DNA of 64,000 nucleotides from Pedobacter panaciterrae (lineage in GTDB: Bacteria > Bacteroidota > Bacteroidia > Sphingobacteriales > Sphingobacteriaceae). This document shows, in pieces, positions 26,312 to 35,129 of this stretch (positions are counted from its first letter, which is position 1; each line of letters starts with the position of its first letter). The position numbers were made by a program, and so were the translations under genes. The DNA lies in the NCBI RefSeq assembly GCF_013204795.1, contig NZ_JABMKW010000018.1, positions 62,001-126,000 on the forward strand, in the 5' to 3' direction. The notes beneath the pieces were generated by a model. It was not told the DNA's origin and made no database searches. It worked only from the letters and a program-made list of their open reading frames with translations.

Positions 26312-27748
26312 TTAGTTTAAACTATCATTTAAAAATGTTTGGGACAAGGAAAGTAGTTCTTCCTCCCTAAAATGTTTGGTCATCAATTGAATACTTAACG
26401 GCAAACCATCATCATTATTGCCCAAAGGTATTGCTACCGCCGGAATCCCGGTTAAAGAGGCCAATACAGTAAATATATCTGCCATGTACATCACCAATGG
26501 GTCATCTATATTATCACCAATTTTAAAAGCTGGTGTTGGCGTTACAGGAGTTAAAATCACATCAAACTCCTTAAGCATCTCTTCCATTTTCTCCCTGATC
26601 AACCTTCTTACCTGCTGTGCTTTTTGATAATATGCATCATAATATCCGGCACTTAAAACAAAGGTTCCCAACAATATCCTTCTTTTCACCTCTTCCCCAA
26701 AACCCTCTGCTCTTGATTTTTTATAGAGTTCATTTAAACTCCCGGCTTCCAGGTTACGGTGACCATAATGCACGCCATCATACCGGGATAAATTAGATGA
26801 AGCCTCCGCCGTAGTAAGCACATAATAGGCCGGCACCAGATAGTCCAGCAAATCGAACGACACATAATCTACCGTATGCCCCTGAGCTTTAAATCGCTCA
26901 ATGGCTTTCAATATCGAATCCTTAATTGCAGGATCCAGTGCTTCGCTTTCCAGGGTTTCCCTGATCACTGCAATTTTCTTTTTGGTCCCATTGCCCAGGG
27001 CTGCAGCATAAGCAGGTACTTCTTTTTTAGAAACGGTGCTATCATAATCGTCAGCTCCGGCCAAAACCTCTAACAATACTGCCGCATCACTAACTGAAGA
27101 TGTAATGGTACCTACCTGATCAAATGATGAAGCATAAGCAATTACACCATATCTCGATATACGGCCGTAAGTTGGCTTAAAACCAATACATCCGCAAAAA
27201 GCAGCTGGCTGTCTAACAGAGCCTCCGGTATCAGTGCCTAAGGCCGACAGGCACAAATCTGCCTGAACTGCAACTGCCGATCCTCCTGATGATCCTCCCG
27301 AAACCCTTTCAGTATCTGCAGCATTACTTACCGGACCATAATAAGAGGTTTCATTAGACCCGCCCATAGCAAATTCATCACAATTTAACCTGCCAATAAT
27401 AACAGCATCTTCACTGATCAGTCTTTCCACAACGGTAGCAGAGTAGGGAGATACAAAACCTTCAAGCATCCTGGAAGAAGCAGTAACCATATGGTCTTTA
27501 TAAGATATATTATCTTTTATACCAATTACCATCCCCGCAAGCTTACCCGCAGTTCCATTATCGATTTTTTTCTGTACAAGCTTCGCCTGCTCAGAAGCCG
27601 AATAAAAAAACACCTCATTGAATGCATTGAGGTGTTGATGAGCTTCTATTTGCTTAAAATAATAATCTAACAACTCAGGTAAGCTGAGCTTTTTTTGACC
27701 AATAAGAGTTTGTATCTCTGTTAAGGAGCTATACTTCTTCAAATTCAA
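26312..27748 (-). CDS. gatA: Asp-tRNA(Asn)/Glu-tRNA(Gln) amidotransferase subunit A
   Basis: Glutaminase subunit of GatCAB, which converts Glu-tRNA(Gln) or Asp-tRNA(Asn) to the amidated form. The Lys-Ser-Ser catalytic triad of the amidase signature is visible as Lys78 (GIKDN), Ser153 (GGSSGGSA) and Ser177 (TDTGGSVRQPA). The 478-residue length is usual, and DEFAMGGSNETSYYGPVSN is diagnostic for GatA rather than a general amidase. gatB and gatC are elsewhere. It is flanked by a tatA-like gene and a lytic transglycosylase gene. Confidence 0.95.
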   Translation of the reverse strand: MNLKKYSSLTEIQTLIGQKKLSLPELLDYYFKQIEAHQHLNAFNEVFFYSASEQAKLVQKKIDNGTAGKLAGMVIGIKDNISYKDHMVTASSRMLEGFVSPYSATVVERLISEDAVIIGRLNCDEFAMGGSNETSYYGPVSNAADTERVSGGSSGGSAVAVQADLCLSALGTDTGGSVRQPAAFCGCIGFKPTYGRISRYGVIAYASSFDQVGTITSSVSDAAVLLEVLAGADDYDSTVSKKEVPAYAAALGNGTKKKIAVIRETLESEALDPAIKDSILKAIERFKAQGHTVDYVSFDLLDYLVPAYYVLTTAEASSNLSRYDGVHYGHRNLEAGSLNELYKKSRAEGFGEEVKRRILLGTFVLSAGYYDAYYQKAQQVRRLIREKMEEMLKEFDVILTPVTPTPAFKIGDNIDDPLVMYMADIFTVLASLTGIPAVAIPLGNNDDGLPLSIQLMTKHFREEELLSLSQTFLNDSLN

Positions 27749-27782
27749 GAATACATTAAGATTAAAAATTAGGTTCTAAAAC

Positions 27783-27986
27783 CTATAACGGTTTGTTGGT
27801 GCGGTTTCTTTCAACCGGTTCATTATCATCAACTCCGTCTTTACCATCTTTAAATTCTTTAATGCCTTTTCCCAGACCTTTCATTAGTTCCGGGATCTTT
27901 CTACCTCCAAAAAGCAAAAGTACTATTACAAGAATAACGGCTATTTCCATGCCACCTAACGCGGCTGATATCGTTGTGTTTAACAT
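27783..27986 (-). CDS. tatA: TatA/E-family translocase protein
   Basis: Pore-forming component of the twin-arginine translocase. The 67 residues have one N-terminal membrane helix (EIAVILVIVLLLFG), the FGGRKIPELMKGLGKGIKEFK hinge and amphipathic helix, and a short charged tail. The motif is textbook TatA. It lies 10 bp after a second, longer TatA-family gene, while tatC is 24 kb away near accC. Confidence 0.92.
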   Translation of the reverse strand: MLNTTISAALGGMEIAVILVIVLLLFGGRKIPELMKGLGKGIKEFKDGKDGVDDNEPVERNRTNKPL

Positions 27987-27996
27987 GATATTTTAG

Positions 27997-28389
27997 TTAA
28001 AGTTTAGTTTTATCTGTTTCTATTTTTGTGTTCTCTGTATCGTTATTCGCAGCAACAAGGTCCTGCTTTTCAAAATCCGATGAACCCCTGCTCTCCTCTA
28101 CAGCCTGTGCTTGTGGCTCCGGAGTAGTTTCAGAAGGATGATGACGATTGGCATTGGTGTCATTAATAACCGATTCGATATCATCAACAATACCTACGGA
28201 ATTTATGTTACGATGGATTTCTCTTTTAACCCCTTCTGAGGCATCTTTAAAATCTCTGATTCCTTTCCCCAAACCTCTTGCTAGTTCCGGTAATTTTTTA
28301 CCTCCAAATAACAAAAGTACCACCGCCAGGATGAGCATAATCTCGCCGCCACCCATGTTCAGGAATTCTATTAACGTCCCTCTATACAT
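27997..28389 (-). CDS. TatA/TatB-family protein with long C-terminal tail
   Basis: The N-terminal 60 residues repeat the TatA plan: MGGGEIMLILAVVLLLFGG, then KKLPELARGLGKGIRDFKD. Unlike its neighbour it carries a 75-residue acidic, Glu/Thr/Asn-rich tail without predicted fold. TatB proteins typically have longer tails, so this may fill the TatB role, but the helix sequence resembles TatA, and many Bacteroidota lack a canonical TatB. Translation could also begin at Met12. It follows the LytM-like gene by 58 bp. Confidence 0.82.
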   Translation of the reverse strand: MYRGTLIEFLNMGGGEIMLILAVVLLLFGGKKLPELARGLGKGIRDFKDASEGVKREIHRNINSVGIVDDIESVINDTNANRHHPSETTPEPQAQAVEESRGSSDFEKQDLVAANNDTENTKIETDKTKL

Positions 28390-28447
28390 TTTCTTACTGA
28401 TTTATAATTAATTAATACAAATATAAACATTTATAATCCACAATATC

Positions 28448-29722
28448 CTATTTTGCTATCCATGCTTCAGGATTCTGCGCTGCCATCCCTCTTCTGATCT
28501 GGAATTGCAGCTGAGGTGTACCTTCGGTTGTACCCACAGTACCTATTGTCTGTTTTGTAGTCACTTCCTGGTCTTTAGATACACTTACCGACTTCAGGTT
28601 CTGGTAAACCGTGAAATATTCACCATGTTTAATCAGCACAAAATACCTACCATATTGCTCCATAACCGTAGTAACCTTACCATTAAATACCGCACGTACA
28701 GCAGCTCCTTCAGCAGTTTCAATATTTACACCATCGTTGGTATAAGATGCCTGCCCTTCCATATGTCTTCCAAAACGTTCCGTAATTGAACCGGTAGCAA
28801 CAGGCCATGGCAGTGAGCCACGGTTACTTTCAAATTGTGATGATAGCCTTGCAGCTTCCGGTGTTGCCGTCAGATATCCGCTGTTTGTTTTTGCTTTTGG
28901 CGCAGCGGCAGTTGGAGCAGGTTTATTTTCTGCTTTTGCCTTGGCGGCGGCAGCTCTTTCAGCGGCCAAACGCGCCTCTTCTGCCTCTCTTCTTGCTTTC
29001 TCTATCTCCCTTGCAATTGCTGCGCGGATATTTCTATCCAGCTGGGCAGATATTTTTTTCCGGGTTGCGATGTCTTGTCTATACTGCTTCTCTTCCCTGC
29101 TAAACTTATTCAGTACCTGAGATTGTTCACTTTTATTCTTGCCAAGCTTATTTTTCTCCTGCTCCTGTTCATGCAAAAGATTGCTCTTCTCCTTAAGGTT
29201 TCTATCTAAAATCACGATCTTATAATTAAGATCCTTCTGCTTACCCTGTATATAGTCGGCCTGTTTTTTACGGTACTGGCCAAACTGCTGTAAATACTTA
29301 ATCCGCTTATATGCCTGATTAAAGTCACTTGCCGCAAAAATGAACATCATCTTATCATAAGAGTTCCTGTTCCTTTGCGCAAACCTGATCATACTTGCAT
29401 ATTCTTTTTTAAGCTGCCCGAGCTGTCCTTTTAAATTATGAACAACGTTCGTGTTTTCATGAATCTGATTGTCAAGATTTTTCATCTCCGAATTGATCAC
29501 AGAGATTTTGCTTTGCATTAAGCCAATTTTGGCATTTAGTGCATTGATCTGGCTTAAAGTAAGCTTTTTGTTCTTTGCTGCTTTATTTGCATTTTTCTGC
29601 AACAAATCAATTTCGCGCTGTATGGCTTCTTTTTTTCTTTTCAACTCTGCACTACTTTGTCCGAAAACAACAGAGGCAGATAGTAAAAATAAGAGGAGTA
29701 AAAGTAATTTGTTTAGCTTCAT
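28448..29722 (-). CDS. EnvC-like coiled-coil protein with degenerate LytM domain
   Basis: Signal peptide (residues 1-21), long coiled coil (about 22-250, Lys/Glu/Gln-rich), an Ala/Glu-rich segment and a C-terminal LytM (M23) domain from about residue 300. The zinc ligands expected in active M23 enzymes are replaced: the H-x-G-I-D-I position reads TNDGVNI, the Y-A-H-L position reads YQNL, and the L-H-F-E position reads LQFQI. Loss of all of these suggests no hydrolase activity; as for EnvC and NlpD, the likely role is activating a periplasmic amidase during cell separation. 424 residues, close to EnvC. Confidence 0.88.
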   Translation of the reverse strand: MKLNKLLLLLLFLLSASVVFGQSSAELKRKKEAIQREIDLLQKNANKAAKNKKLTLSQINALNAKIGLMQSKISVINSEMKNLDNQIHENTNVVHNLKGQLGQLKKEYASMIRFAQRNRNSYDKMMFIFAASDFNQAYKRIKYLQQFGQYRKKQADYIQGKQKDLNYKIVILDRNLKEKSNLLHEQEQEKNKLGKNKSEQSQVLNKFSREEKQYRQDIATRKKISAQLDRNIRAAIAREIEKARREAEEARLAAERAAAAKAKAENKPAPTAAAPKAKTNSGYLTATPEAARLSSQFESNRGSLPWPVATGSITERFGRHMEGQASYTNDGVNIETAEGAAVRAVFNGKVTTVMEQYGRYFVLIKHGEYFTVYQNLKSVSVSKDQEVTTKQTIGTVGTTEGTPQLQFQIRRGMAAQNPEAWIAK

Positions 29723-29742
29723 TGCATCAAAAGTATAAAAAA

Positions 29743-30525
29743 TCAGTTTATTACCTCATACTTATTTGGAACATTAAACGGAAATTCAAGAGCAAGATTG
29801 CTTTCAATTTTCGAAAAGTCCAAATTGATATTAATTCTTTTATCCCCGGCCATAGAGTTAATTTTCAGATTAGTGGGAAAAAGAGCGCCATTAATATTCT
29901 GATATTCCCCGTAAACAACCCGCAAAGATCTTCCGGAAGCAATATCATTTAAATTGTTTTCATTAACCTTTAACAAGGTATTAAAAATCACTCTGTAAGC
30001 CAGGCCTTCATTTACGCCACTAAGGGTCCAAACGCCGTTTTCCTGTGCTACCAGTGTCTCATCTCTAAAGAAATCTTTAACCGTATTTCCAGAGAAAATA
30101 GCTTGTAACAGCTCAAAATTAACCTGTTTATTGGTATAAGTATGTACGTAATTAAAAGGCTTCTTTAAATAAACCCCCTGTAAATTATTTCTGACCTTAA
30201 TACTATCCGGAGTAATTAATGCCCTTGCCACTTCGATACCTAAAGCGGTAATACTTACCCAGATTTTTTTATTTTTCTCTATCCTGATGTTCATGTTCAC
30301 ATTATTTGTGTTCCCATTGATATCAAGACTAGCCTTTGCTTTAAGCGAAAGCGTACTAAAAGAAATATCCTTCGCTTTTAGCACCGTTATCGTTTCTGAT
30401 CTCTTGTTGTCAGCCGGAGTTTCCACTACCTTTGGCGGCTTAACAATGGCTTTCTTGGTTTTACAAGCCATTCCCACCGAAACAAGAGCAACAAACAGCA
30501 AGCTATTGAATATATTTCTTCTCAT
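29743..30525 (-). CDS. DUF4292 lipoprotein
   Basis: Lipoprotein of 260 residues with signal peptide and lipobox GMAC, then a Lys-rich linker. The mature part is beta-rich and contains LKAKASLDINGNTNNVNMNIRI, IWVSITALGIEVARALIT and NINLDFSKIESN, which I recognise as the DUF4292 pattern. The fold resembles LolA/LolB-type lipoprotein carriers, so a role in outer-membrane lipoprotein handling is conceivable but unproven. The start lies 23 bp inside the 3' end of the TPR gene, indicating translational coupling. Confidence 0.8.
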   Translation of the reverse strand: MRRNIFNSLLFVALVSVGMACKTKKAIVKPPKVVETPADNKRSETITVLKAKDISFSTLSLKAKASLDINGNTNNVNMNIRIEKNKKIWVSITALGIEVARALITPDSIKVRNNLQGVYLKKPFNYVHTYTNKQVNFELLQAIFSGNTVKDFFRDETLVAQENGVWTLSGVNEGLAYRVIFNTLLKVNENNLNDIASGRSLRVVYGEYQNINGALFPTNLKINSMAGDKRININLDFSKIESNLALEFPFNVPNKYEVIN

Positions 30526-31876
30526 TAATCTTCTTATTTAACTTCTCTGAATTACTTCCGGCGCTTTTGGCCTTCTTCCACTGTGCCAATCCCAAATCTT
30601 TATCACCCTTCAGAAATAAAACATCACCATAGTACTCTATATATAACGGATTTTCTGCATCCAGTTGCAATGCTGTTTTGATATTTGTTAACGCCAATGC
30701 ATTTTGGTTGTCATTTTGAAGGGCCAATGCCATGTAATAATATAAAATAGCTTGATTCGGATAAACCGACAAAGCATCATCAGCAGTTTTGATTGCATCC
30801 TTATATAAACCAAGCGAAGTCTGTATATTCAACATCTGTTCCCATACTGCATAGAGCTGATCGGTCATCTTTAATACAGATTGGAACTGTGTCAATGCGC
30901 CCTGCAGATCTCCTTGCTGATAAAGTACATCACCGTATAAAGCAAAAACTTTAGGATCATCCGTATGAACCTTCGTTGCAATCATTGCCAGTTCAGCAGC
31001 AGCATCCACCCTTAACTGATCCTTCTTGCCACCCAAAAGCATCACTACAATTTTAACTTTTTGGTCAACAGGCATCATAGTGTTTCCAAAAGCCTTTTTT
31101 AGAGATATCTGTGCTTCTGTATTATTCTTTAAGGCACTATAAACATCAGCCATCGCCAGATCCACCTCAAAATTATCCGGTTCCAGTTCTTTTGCTTTCT
31201 TAAGTACTGCCAAAGCTTCAGCGTTCTGGTTTTTTTGTATCAATACCCCACTTGTATATAGCAAGCCCTTAACATCCTTTACATTTTCAGCTAGGATCTT
31301 CTCAACTTCTTTCTTATCAAGCCCGTCATCTTTCCCCATACTCGCGCGCTGCCTGGCTTCGGTTAAAGCATCTGAAGGTCCGAACTTCTTTTCCAGTACA
31401 TCATACCCTTTCAAAGCGGCGTCTTCTTTACCCGCTAGAAGCAAAGCATTGGATTTATCAAAGTAATAAGAGTCTTCATCAGGAGAAAGCGCAATTAACT
31501 TATCAAAAACGCCAACCAGATTATCCATATCTCCTTTTCGCTTATAAAGCTCTGCCAATAATTTCCAGAACCAAATGTTATTAGGACTCAGCGCAGTAGC
31601 CTTTTTAATGGCCATTTCTGATTCCATCAGTTTATTTTGTCTGAAATTCAACGTAGCAATCTCAAAATAAGCAGCAGAATTGTCAGGATCGATCTTCAAC
31701 AACTTATCAAAGTTCTCAGCTGCCTTCGGATAATTTTCATTTAGCTTTTCCTTTAAACCTGCAAAGAAGAGTGTTTTTATAGCCATGCTGTCCGTTGCAG
31801 AAACCACAGGTTCCTGGGCAAACACCGATGTGCTGCCAGTAAGCAATATCATTAAAAACCACTTACCTCTTCTCAT
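30503..31876 (-). CDS. Periplasmic TPR-repeat protein
   Basis: Signal peptide (residues 1-21, ending VFAQ), followed by tetratricopeptide repeats through most of the 457 residues, seen as recurring patterns such as YPKAAENFDKLLKIDPDNSAAYFEIATL and AEALAVLKKAKELEPDNFEVDLAMADVY. TPRs act as protein-binding scaffolds. The partner is unknown; the DUF4292 lipoprotein overlapping its 3' end and the LytM-like protein after it are the obvious candidates. It starts 6 bp after dut. Confidence 0.85.
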   Translation of the reverse strand: MRRGKWFLMILLTGSTSVFAQEPVVSATDSMAIKTLFFAGLKEKLNENYPKAAENFDKLLKIDPDNSAAYFEIATLNFRQNKLMESEMAIKKATALSPNNIWFWKLLAELYKRKGDMDNLVGVFDKLIALSPDEDSYYFDKSNALLLAGKEDAALKGYDVLEKKFGPSDALTEARQRASMGKDDGLDKKEVEKILAENVKDVKGLLYTSGVLIQKNQNAEALAVLKKAKELEPDNFEVDLAMADVYSALKNNTEAQISLKKAFGNTMMPVDQKVKIVVMLLGGKKDQLRVDAAAELAMIATKVHTDDPKVFALYGDVLYQQGDLQGALTQFQSVLKMTDQLYAVWEQMLNIQTSLGLYKDAIKTADDALSVYPNQAILYYYMALALQNDNQNALALTNIKTALQLDAENPLYIEYYGDVLFLKGDKDLGLAQWKKAKSAGSNSEKLNKKINEKKYIQ

Positions 31877-31882
31877 AACAAA

Positions 31883-32314
31883 TTATTTGCCTGTATGCCC
31901 GTAACCACCAGCTCCACGCGTTGTATCGCTCAACTCGCCTACCGATTTCCAGCTTACCTTTTCATGTTTTGCAATAACCATTTGGGCTATTCTATCACCA
32001 TCATTCACCACAAAATCTGTATCAGACAGATTAACCAACAACACTTTCAGTTCACCGCGATAATCTGCGTCAATAGTACCCGGCGAATTCACAATACTGA
32101 TTCCATGTTTATAAGCGAGGCCACTACGTGGGCGTATCTGCGCTTCATAACCTACAGGAAGTTCAATATGTAAACCTGTTGGAATCAAAATACGTTGTAA
32201 AGGTTTAATCGTAATATCAGTTTCTATAAAAGCGCGAATATCCATACCTGCAGCATGTTCAGTTTCATATTGAGGCAATGGATGTCCGGAATTGTTTATA
32301 ATGTTTATGTTCAT
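31883..32314 (-). CDS. dut: dUTP diphosphatase
   Basis: Hydrolyses dUTP to dUMP and diphosphate, keeping uracil out of DNA and feeding dTMP synthesis. The trimeric dUTPase motifs are all present in 143 residues: AAGMDIRA (I), RPRSGLAYKHGI (II), NSPGTIDADYRGE (III), DRIAQMVI (IV) and the glycine-rich RGAGGYGHTGK (V). Length is normal. It sits 2 bp after the flippase gene and 6 bp before the TPR gene. Confidence 0.96.
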   Translation of the reverse strand: MNINIINNSGHPLPQYETEHAAGMDIRAFIETDITIKPLQRILIPTGLHIELPVGYEAQIRPRSGLAYKHGISIVNSPGTIDADYRGELKVLLVNLSDTDFVVNDGDRIAQMVIAKHEKVSWKSVGELSDTTRGAGGYGHTGK

Positions 32315-32316
32315 TT

Positions 32317-33840
32317 TTAGTTCTTTTTTAATAGCGCCATCAGTTCTTTTTTCTCCGCATAAAATGCAGCCAAAGCAAACAATATCAGCAACCCATTACC
32401 GATAAACATGTTCCTGTTAAACACACTAAATGAGATAAAAACGATTACTATGGCGGCAACAATATAAGCTAAATTCTTTTTTATTTGATAAGGAATGGGA
32501 TAATTACGCTGTCCCCATAGATAGGACATTACCATCATACCTGCATAAGCGACAAATGAAATCCAGGCTGATGCCATATAGCTATATTTTGGAATAAAGA
32601 TCCAGTTCAATACGATAGTCAGCACCGCACCGATACCTGATATGTACAAACCATATTTGGTCTGGTCAGACAATTTGTACCAAACCGACAAGTTCATATA
32701 AATACCCAAACTAAGGTAACCAAATACCAATGGGGGGACTACTCCCAGTCCAGACCAATAGATGTTTTGAACCACATGATTGTTAACTACGCGAGTTTCC
32801 GGCCCTACAATTATCGTAGCCAGAATATTTACGTTGGCCACCAGTGCCACTGCTATAATCACCACCGTAATTACAAAATAATTCATAATCCGCGCGTAGG
32901 TCTCTTTAGCATTTTTATTTTTTGAATGATTGAAAAAGAAGGGCTCTGCTCCCAACCTAAAGGCCTGTACAAATATGCTCAGGAATAATGCAATTTTTGC
33001 ACATAAACCGTAGATGCCCACTTCCTGATCACTGATGCTGGCAGGCAGCATATGCTTAAGCATGGCCTTATCTAGTGCTTCGTTAATGATAAAGGAAATG
33101 TTGGCGATCAGTACTGGCCAGCTGTATACAAACATTTCTCTAAACATGCCCAGGTCAAACTTCAGCTTGAGCTGCAAAATCTCTGGTAATAGTAAAAATA
33201 TGGTACACACGCTCGCAATCACGTTCGATAAAAATACATAACCTACCCATTTGGGTCTGTACCAACTTGCCATCCATTCCCCCCCAGGCAGCTTGTGGCT
33301 AATGATCATCGGAATGAGAAATAGGAAGAACACATTAAAGAACACAACGATAAAAATATTCAAACACTTTATTGTTCCAAACCTTATCGGCCTACCTTCG
33401 GCACGAATCTTCGCAAAAGGAATTACACAAAAGGCATCCGTTATCAGGATCGTCAGGAAACACTTTACATAGAAAGCATAATCTGCATGATCTTTAACAT
33501 CTCCAGTCTGCATAAAATCGATAATGCTGTTTAAAAAAAGTAAGGAGAACAACAAAAATACAATAGAGATGGCGATCACTGCCCCAAAAGCATTGTTATA
33601 AACCAATTGCCTGTTATCATTCTTTTTCTGCAGATACCTGAAAAAGGTAGTCTCCATCCCAAAAGCCAGTATTGGATTAATAATAGCAGCATATCCATAC
33701 ATGGCCGTAAAAATGCCATTGCCACCAACCGGCAATGCTCTCGCGTAAATGGGCGTTAATGCAAAGGCAATCATCCTGGAAAGGATTGTACTGAGGCCAT
33801 AAATAGCCGTATCACCAGCAAACTTCTTTAATACCGACAT
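32317..33840 (-). CDS. Polysaccharide flippase (MOP/Wzx superfamily)
   Basis: 507 residues with a series of hydrophobic segments consistent with 12-14 membrane helices. The N-terminal DTAIYGLSTILSRMIAFALTPIYARALPVGGNG is typical of the oligosaccharide flippase branch of the MOP superfamily. Probably moves lipid-linked saccharides across the inner membrane. No glycosyltransferase genes are nearby, so the substrate cannot be inferred; a role related to lipid II or a surface glycan is possible given the surrounding envelope genes. It abuts the acylphosphatase stop (next base). Confidence 0.85.
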   Translation of the reverse strand: MSVLKKFAGDTAIYGLSTILSRMIAFALTPIYARALPVGGNGIFTAMYGYAAIINPILAFGMETTFFRYLQKKNDNRQLVYNNAFGAVIAISIVFLLFSLLFLNSIIDFMQTGDVKDHADYAFYVKCFLTILITDAFCVIPFAKIRAEGRPIRFGTIKCLNIFIVVFFNVFFLFLIPMIISHKLPGGEWMASWYRPKWVGYVFLSNVIASVCTIFLLLPEILQLKLKFDLGMFREMFVYSWPVLIANISFIINEALDKAMLKHMLPASISDQEVGIYGLCAKIALFLSIFVQAFRLGAEPFFFNHSKNKNAKETYARIMNYFVITVVIIAVALVANVNILATIIVGPETRVVNNHVVQNIYWSGLGVVPPLVFGYLSLGIYMNLSVWYKLSDQTKYGLYISGIGAVLTIVLNWIFIPKYSYMASAWISFVAYAGMMVMSYLWGQRNYPIPYQIKKNLAYIVAAIVIVFISFSVFNRNMFIGNGLLILFALAAFYAEKKELMALLKKN

Positions 33841-34119
33841 CTACTTCTTAATGATTTCAAAATTCTGATAGTTTTTCACCTCACCGGGTGTAACCGCTAC
33901 ATTTTCAATTTTGGCTCGGTCTGGCCCCTCATTGCACCATTCTACAAAAACTTCAAGTAAAGTATCATCACCCTCTGCTTCCAGATATAATGAACCATCT
34001 TTTTCATTCCTTACCATACCCCTAATGCCCATCTGATCAGCAACAGCCTTAGTGGTAGCTCTGAAAGATACCCCTTGCACCTTTCCTGTTATTTTAATAT
34101 CTATATGTTTCGTTTCCAT
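33841..34119 (-). CDS. Acylphosphatase
   Basis: Hydrolyses acyl phosphates. In 92 residues it carries the signature GKVQGVSFR with the phosphate-binding Arg20 and the catalytic Asn38 in GMVRNEKDGSLYLEAEG. Length and motif spacing are normal. It lies between an FMN oxidoreductase gene (15 bp) and the flippase gene. The physiological substrate is unknown, as usual for this family. Confidence 0.95.
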   Translation of the reverse strand: METKHIDIKITGKVQGVSFRATTKAVADQMGIRGMVRNEKDGSLYLEAEGDDTLLEVFVEWCNEGPDRAKIENVAVTPGEVKNYQNFEIIKK

Positions 34120-34134
34120 GTAAACTTTAAACCT

Positions 34135-35103
34135 TTAACGGTAATCGCTAAATTCTAATGCGCTTAACCTATTTTTTTCTTCTAAAAATTCTGACCAAAT
34201 ACTGTGTAGTATAACTGCTGCCGGCTTAATATCTTGTAGCATGGCCGATACCTGGCCTATTTCCAACTCGCCCTCATCCATATTTCCTTCAAACATACCC
34301 AGTTTAGCGCGTGCCTTTCCCAGAAGATGCTTCAATGCCTCAACACTTGCACCTTCCGACTCTGCTTTGGCTACTGCGTCTGCAAATTCATTTTTCAATA
34401 ACCGTACAGGGACCAGTTTTTTCAGCGTCAGCTTAGTATCTCCCTCCATTGCCTCTACTATCCTATGTTTAAAACTGGGATGAGCTGAAGACTCCTCGGC
34501 AACAGCAAATGCCGATCCTATTTGCACCCCTTCGGCACCCAATGCAAAAGCCGCAAGCATTGCACTGCCACTTCCAATCCCCCCGGCAGCAATCACCGGA
34601 ACTTTAACCACAGCTTTAACCATGGGTACTAAACACATTGTCGTCGTTTCTTCTCTTCCATTATGCCCACCTGCTTCAAACCCTTCGGCCACAATGGCAT
34701 CTACTCCGCAAGCCTCTGCTTTTAATGCAAATTTTGTATTGGCAATAACATGCGCCACCGTAATTCCCTTTTCTTTTAAAAACCCCGTCCAGCTGGCAGG
34801 ATTTCCTGCCGATGTAAATACCACTTTTACCTGTTCAGCAACGATAATATCCATTACCTCCTGCACATTAGGGTAAAGTAACGGAACGTTTACCGCAAAT
34901 GGCTTTGACGTCGCCTTTTTACACTTTTGGATATGCTCCAGCAACACCTCAGGATACATAGACCCGGCGCCAATAATGCCCAACCCGCCTGCATTAGACA
35001 CTGCAGAAGCCAACCTCCATCCACTACACCAAACCATGCCGGCCTGGATAATTGGATATTGAATACCAAAAAGAGATGCAATTCTATTCTTCATCAAATG
35101 CAA
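34135..35103 (-). CDS. FMN-dependent nitronate monooxygenase / FabK-like oxidoreductase
   Basis: TIM-barrel flavoprotein of the NMO/FabK family, 322 residues. Seen are the N-terminal FGIQYPIIQAGMVWCSG, VVAEGFEAGGHNGREE and the FMN phosphate loop VPVIAAGGIGSG, then GAEGVQIGSAF. The family includes nitronate monooxygenases and the enoyl-ACP reductase FabK; sequence reading alone cannot separate them, and no fatty acid genes are adjacent. The start could be the internal Met at codon 4 (MKNRIASLFG), which is the more usual family start. Confidence 0.85.
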   Translation of the reverse strand: MHLMKNRIASLFGIQYPIIQAGMVWCSGWRLASAVSNAGGLGIIGAGSMYPEVLLEHIQKCKKATSKPFAVNVPLLYPNVQEVMDIIVAEQVKVVFTSAGNPASWTGFLKEKGITVAHVIANTKFALKAEACGVDAIVAEGFEAGGHNGREETTTMCLVPMVKAVVKVPVIAAGGIGSGSAMLAAFALGAEGVQIGSAFAVAEESSAHPSFKHRIVEAMEGDTKLTLKKLVPVRLLKNEFADAVAKAESEGASVEALKHLLGKARAKLGMFEGNMDEGELEIGQVSAMLQDIKPAAVILHSIWSEFLEEKNRLSALEFSDYR

Positions 35104-35129
35104 AGAAAAGACATTTATCTAAATAAAAC

